From: Gordoniibacillus chartarius
GTDB taxonomy: Bacteria; Bacillota; Bacilli; Paenibacillales; NBRC-103111
Length of the DNA stretch: 16,525 nt
Assembly: GCF_042432825.1 (NCBI RefSeq)
Contig: NZ_JBHLWN010000093.1
Location: 1-16,525, forward strand
Direction of reading: 5' to 3'
Position numbers and translations under genes: made by a program. Position 1 is the stretch's first letter; each line of letters opens with the position of its first letter. Below are positions 14,713-16,525 of this stretch, one piece after another. The notes below the pieces were generated by a model. That model ran no database searches, was not told the origin of the DNA, and saw only the letters and a list, made by a program, of their open reading frames with translations.

Positions 14713-16314
14713 ATGTACAATGTGATGCTGGTGGACGACGATTTTCCGGTGCTGGAGCTGCTGTCCGAGGCCATCGATTGGGAGCGTCTCGGCCTGCGGC
14801 TGGTCGGCGCGCACGAGAACGGGCTGAACGCCTGGGAGCAAGCGCAGCGGCAGATGCCGGACATTCTGATCACCGATATCGGGATGCCGAGGATGGACGG
14901 CTTGGAGCTGATTGCCCGAATCAGAGAGCGGAAAGCGAACGTACGAATGGCCATTTTGTCGTGCCACAGTGAATTTCAATATGCGCAGCAGGCGATGCGG
15001 CTGAACGTGCAGGATTACCTGCTCAAGGACGCGTTGAATCCGGCCGAGCTGGAGCGGCTTTTAGCCCAGTTCAAGAGCAGTCTCGATCAGGAGCGCCAGT
15101 CGAGCTGGCAGCAATCGCAAATGCAGCAGCTTGTGCAGGGAACGAAGGAGCTGCAGATTGAGAAATGGGTGCGCAACCTGATTCAACAGCCGCTTCTGTC
15201 GCCGGAGCAAATGAAGCATGAGGCGCAAGCTCTCGGCCTGCTGCGGGAAGGGGAGGCGTGCCTGCCGGCGGTCGGCTTCATCGAGAACTACAGACAGGCC
15301 AAGCTGCGTTTTCAATCCGACCAAACGCTGCGTTTCGCCGTGCTGAATGTCATCGAAGAAGTGCTGCAGAGCGCTCCGGTTCAAGGGCTGAAGGTCGGCT
15401 ACGACGTGAAGGAGACGTTCCTGCTGTTTACGTACAAGCCGAGCTTGAAAACGAACATTTACGATCAGGCCGCACAAAGCTTGAAGGCTGTACAGGCTGC
15501 GCTGAACAGCGCTTTGAAGCTGCAGATGTCGTTCATTATGGAGGAAAGCTCCGCATCGCTCGAGCAGCTCAAGCAGCGGCTTGCCAGCTTGAAGGACAGC
15601 GCCCACCAGCGGTTTTACTTGAAGGAAGGCAGCGTTGTGAAACGGCAAGCTCCGGTCAAACGCAGCGGCGATTTGTTTTCCTATTACGATCAAGCGAGCG
15701 GCGATTTCCGGGAGGTGCTGCTGAGCAAACAGCCGGAGGCGATCGATGCCGTCGTCGAGCAGTGGGCGGGCGTCGTACAATCCGATGAGTTTGCGCCGGA
15801 AGCGGTGAAGGACTGGGTGCTTAAGCTGCTGCTCGATCTTCGGCTCAAGCTGCAGTCGCTGCAGCTGCTGCGGCCGGGCTTGTCCGCGGAGACGCTGCAC
15901 AAGGAGATCGTCAATATCGACTCGCTGGCCCAGCTGAAGCTGTGGCTCGCCGAGCATATGAAAGCGCTGGTCACGTTAGCGGGGAAGGGTGCCGGGACGA
16001 CGGTGCGGTCGGAGGTCATGGAGGCGTGCCAGTACGTATCGCTGCATCTCGACCGCCGGATCTCCCTTGAAGAAGTGGCCGAGAGCCTGCATTTGAACCC
16101 GAGCTATTTCAGCCGATTGTTCAAGAAGGAGACGGGCGAAAGCTTCATCGAATACGTGACCCGCATGAAGATGGAACGGGCGAAGGAGCTGCTGGATCAG
16201 ACGGGGCATTCGGTGGGGCGAATATGCGAGGAGCTGGGCTACGACAATCAAAGCTATTTTATTAAAATTTTTAAAGCGCATACCGGCGTAACGCCGGCCG
16301 AATATCGCGGGTGA
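14713..16314 (+). CDS. YesN-type response regulator with AraC DNA-binding domain
   Basis: A 533-residue regulator. The receiver domain (1-120) shows the acidic cluster DDD (8-10), phospho-acceptor Asp55 in ITDIGMPRMDG, Ser83 and Lys105 (DYLLKD). A long helical middle domain (about 125-425) of the kind usual in YesN proteins follows. The AraC-type double helix-turn-helix (about 430-533) contains ISLEEVAESLHLNPSYFSRL (first HTH) and VGRICEELGYDNQSYFIKIF (second HTH), ending TPAEYRG. GGAGGAA precedes the ATG. It should be phosphorylated by the adjacent kinase and activate the transporter and glycosidase promoters. Two HTH units per monomer fit paired half-sites two DNA turns apart, as seen at four promoters in this window. 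Confidence 0.96.
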   Translation: MYNVMLVDDDFPVLELLSEAIDWERLGLRLVGAHENGLNAWEQAQRQMPDILITDIGMPRMDGLELIARIRERKANVRMAILSCHSEFQYAQQAMRLNVQDYLLKDALNPAELERLLAQFKSSLDQERQSSWQQSQMQQLVQGTKELQIEKWVRNLIQQPLLSPEQMKHEAQALGLLREGEACLPAVGFIENYRQAKLRFQSDQTLRFAVLNVIEEVLQSAPVQGLKVGYDVKETFLLFTYKPSLKTNIYDQAAQSLKAVQAALNSALKLQMSFIMEESSASLEQLKQRLASLKDSAHQRFYLKEGSVVKRQAPVKRSGDLFSYYDQASGDFREVLLSKQPEAIDAVVEQWAGVVQSDEFAPEAVKDWVLKLLLDLRLKLQSLQLLRPGLSAETLHKEIVNIDSLAQLKLWLAEHMKALVTLAGKGAGTTVRSEVMEACQYVSLHLDRRISLEEVAESLHLNPSYFSRLFKKETGESFIEYVTRMKMERAKELLDQTGHSVGRICEELGYDNQSYFIKIFKAHTGVTPAEYRG

Positions 16315-16330
16315 AGGCGGCGGCGATTCG

Positions 16331-16394
16331 GTCAAAATCGAACTAAAAGAGATCAATATAATGGTATTGAACAGCGGCGCCATTCCTTTACAAT
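16331..16394 (+). promoter_or_regulatory. Activator-type promoter at the right edge
   Basis: GTCAAAATCGA (16331-16341) and ATCAATATAAT (16352-16362) repeat with 21 bp spacing. TACAAT (16389-16394) starts 37 bp after the start of the second repeat, as in the three other promoters. Unlike them it also has a good -35, TTGAAC (16367-16372), with a 16-base spacer. It implies another member of the same regulon directly downstream. Confidence 0.65.
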
Positions 16395-16427
16395 GAAAGA
16401 AAGCAAAGGGAGAGGGGCTCCTGGTCG

Positions 16428-16514
16428 ATGTCGATGCTGATGACGAAAGAGCAGATCATAGCCAATTTAGGGCTTGCTGAAAAATCAAAAAATCCTTATC
16501 TCACAAGGGTTTAG
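16428..16514 (+). pseudogene. Truncated start of a further regulon gene
   Basis: ATG at 16428 follows AAAGGGAGAGG (12 bases away) and a strong promoter, and reads MSMLMTKEQIIANLG before entering A/T-rich sequence and stopping at 16514 after 28 codons. The first codons have the look of a genuine cytoplasmic protein, possibly an intracellular glycosidase of the pathway, but the product cannot be named. The abrupt change in composition near 16470 suggests that the gene was cut there, probably by an insertion sequence. Another in-frame explanation is a true short ORF, which seems unlikely. Confidence 0.45.
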
Positions 16515-16525
16515 AGGCACTTTTG
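16470..16525. mobile_element. Possible left end of an insertion sequence
   Basis: From GGGCTTGCTGAAAAATC onward the sequence becomes A/T-rich and no longer coding-like, and it interrupts an apparent gene start just after a promoter and ribosome site. The beginning resembles terminal sequences of some Bacillota insertion elements as I recall them, but no transposase or second inverted repeat lies within the window. The family cannot be stated. Confidence 0.3.

Noticed and set aside
1..16525. CRISPR array, tRNA or rRNA genes
   Set aside because: No regularly spaced identical repeats, no cloverleaf sequence and no ribosomal RNA signature were seen on either strand.

Overview
The window looks like chromosomal DNA of a Paenibacillus-type Bacillota bacterium. 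The evidence is consensus AGGAGG-type ribosome sites, sigma-A style TATAAT boxes, strong rho-independent terminators, a YesM/YesN-type two-component pair, and a CUT1 sugar importer with no ATPase gene of its own. The species cannot be named from the sequence alone.

Left part (1-4000). A small VOC/glyoxalase-fold protein and a MATE-family exporter lie on the minus strand, each followed by a hairpin terminator. A short MFS-like fragment on the plus strand overlaps the end of the MATE gene. A methyl-accepting chemotaxis protein with a multi-pass membrane sensor follows on the plus strand and ends at a terminator.

Middle part (4025-7590, minus strand, visibly richer in G+C). This is a tightly overlapping four-gene operon: ECF sigma factor, membrane-anchored anti-sigma-like protein, ABC ATPase and ABC-2 permease. 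A candidate ECF-type promoter sits in front. It reads as a self-contained envelope-signal and transport unit.

Right part (7614-16525, plus strand). This is a glycan-use locus: a broken secreted GH43 glycosidase with a ricin-type lectin domain, two CUT1 permeases, a lipoprotein sugar-binding protein, a YesM-like sensor kinase and a YesN-like AraC response regulator. At the right edge a further gene start has its own strong promoter but runs into a stop after 28 codons, probably cut by an insertion sequence or the contig edge.

The most striking observation is regulatory. Four separate promoters in the right part share one architecture: two copies of a GTCAAAATA-like element 21 bp apart, with the second copy starting exactly 37 bp before the first base of the -10 box. 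They stand before the GH43 gene, the permeases, the binding protein and the truncated last gene. This is what a two-site AraC-type activator would need, and such a regulator is encoded at 14713-16314. The GH43 promoter additionally carries a near-consensus CcpA cre-like palindrome at the expected transcription start. Together the genes suggest a sense-import-degrade circuit for an extracellular polysaccharide, possibly a galactan, whose secreted hydrolase is now damaged.
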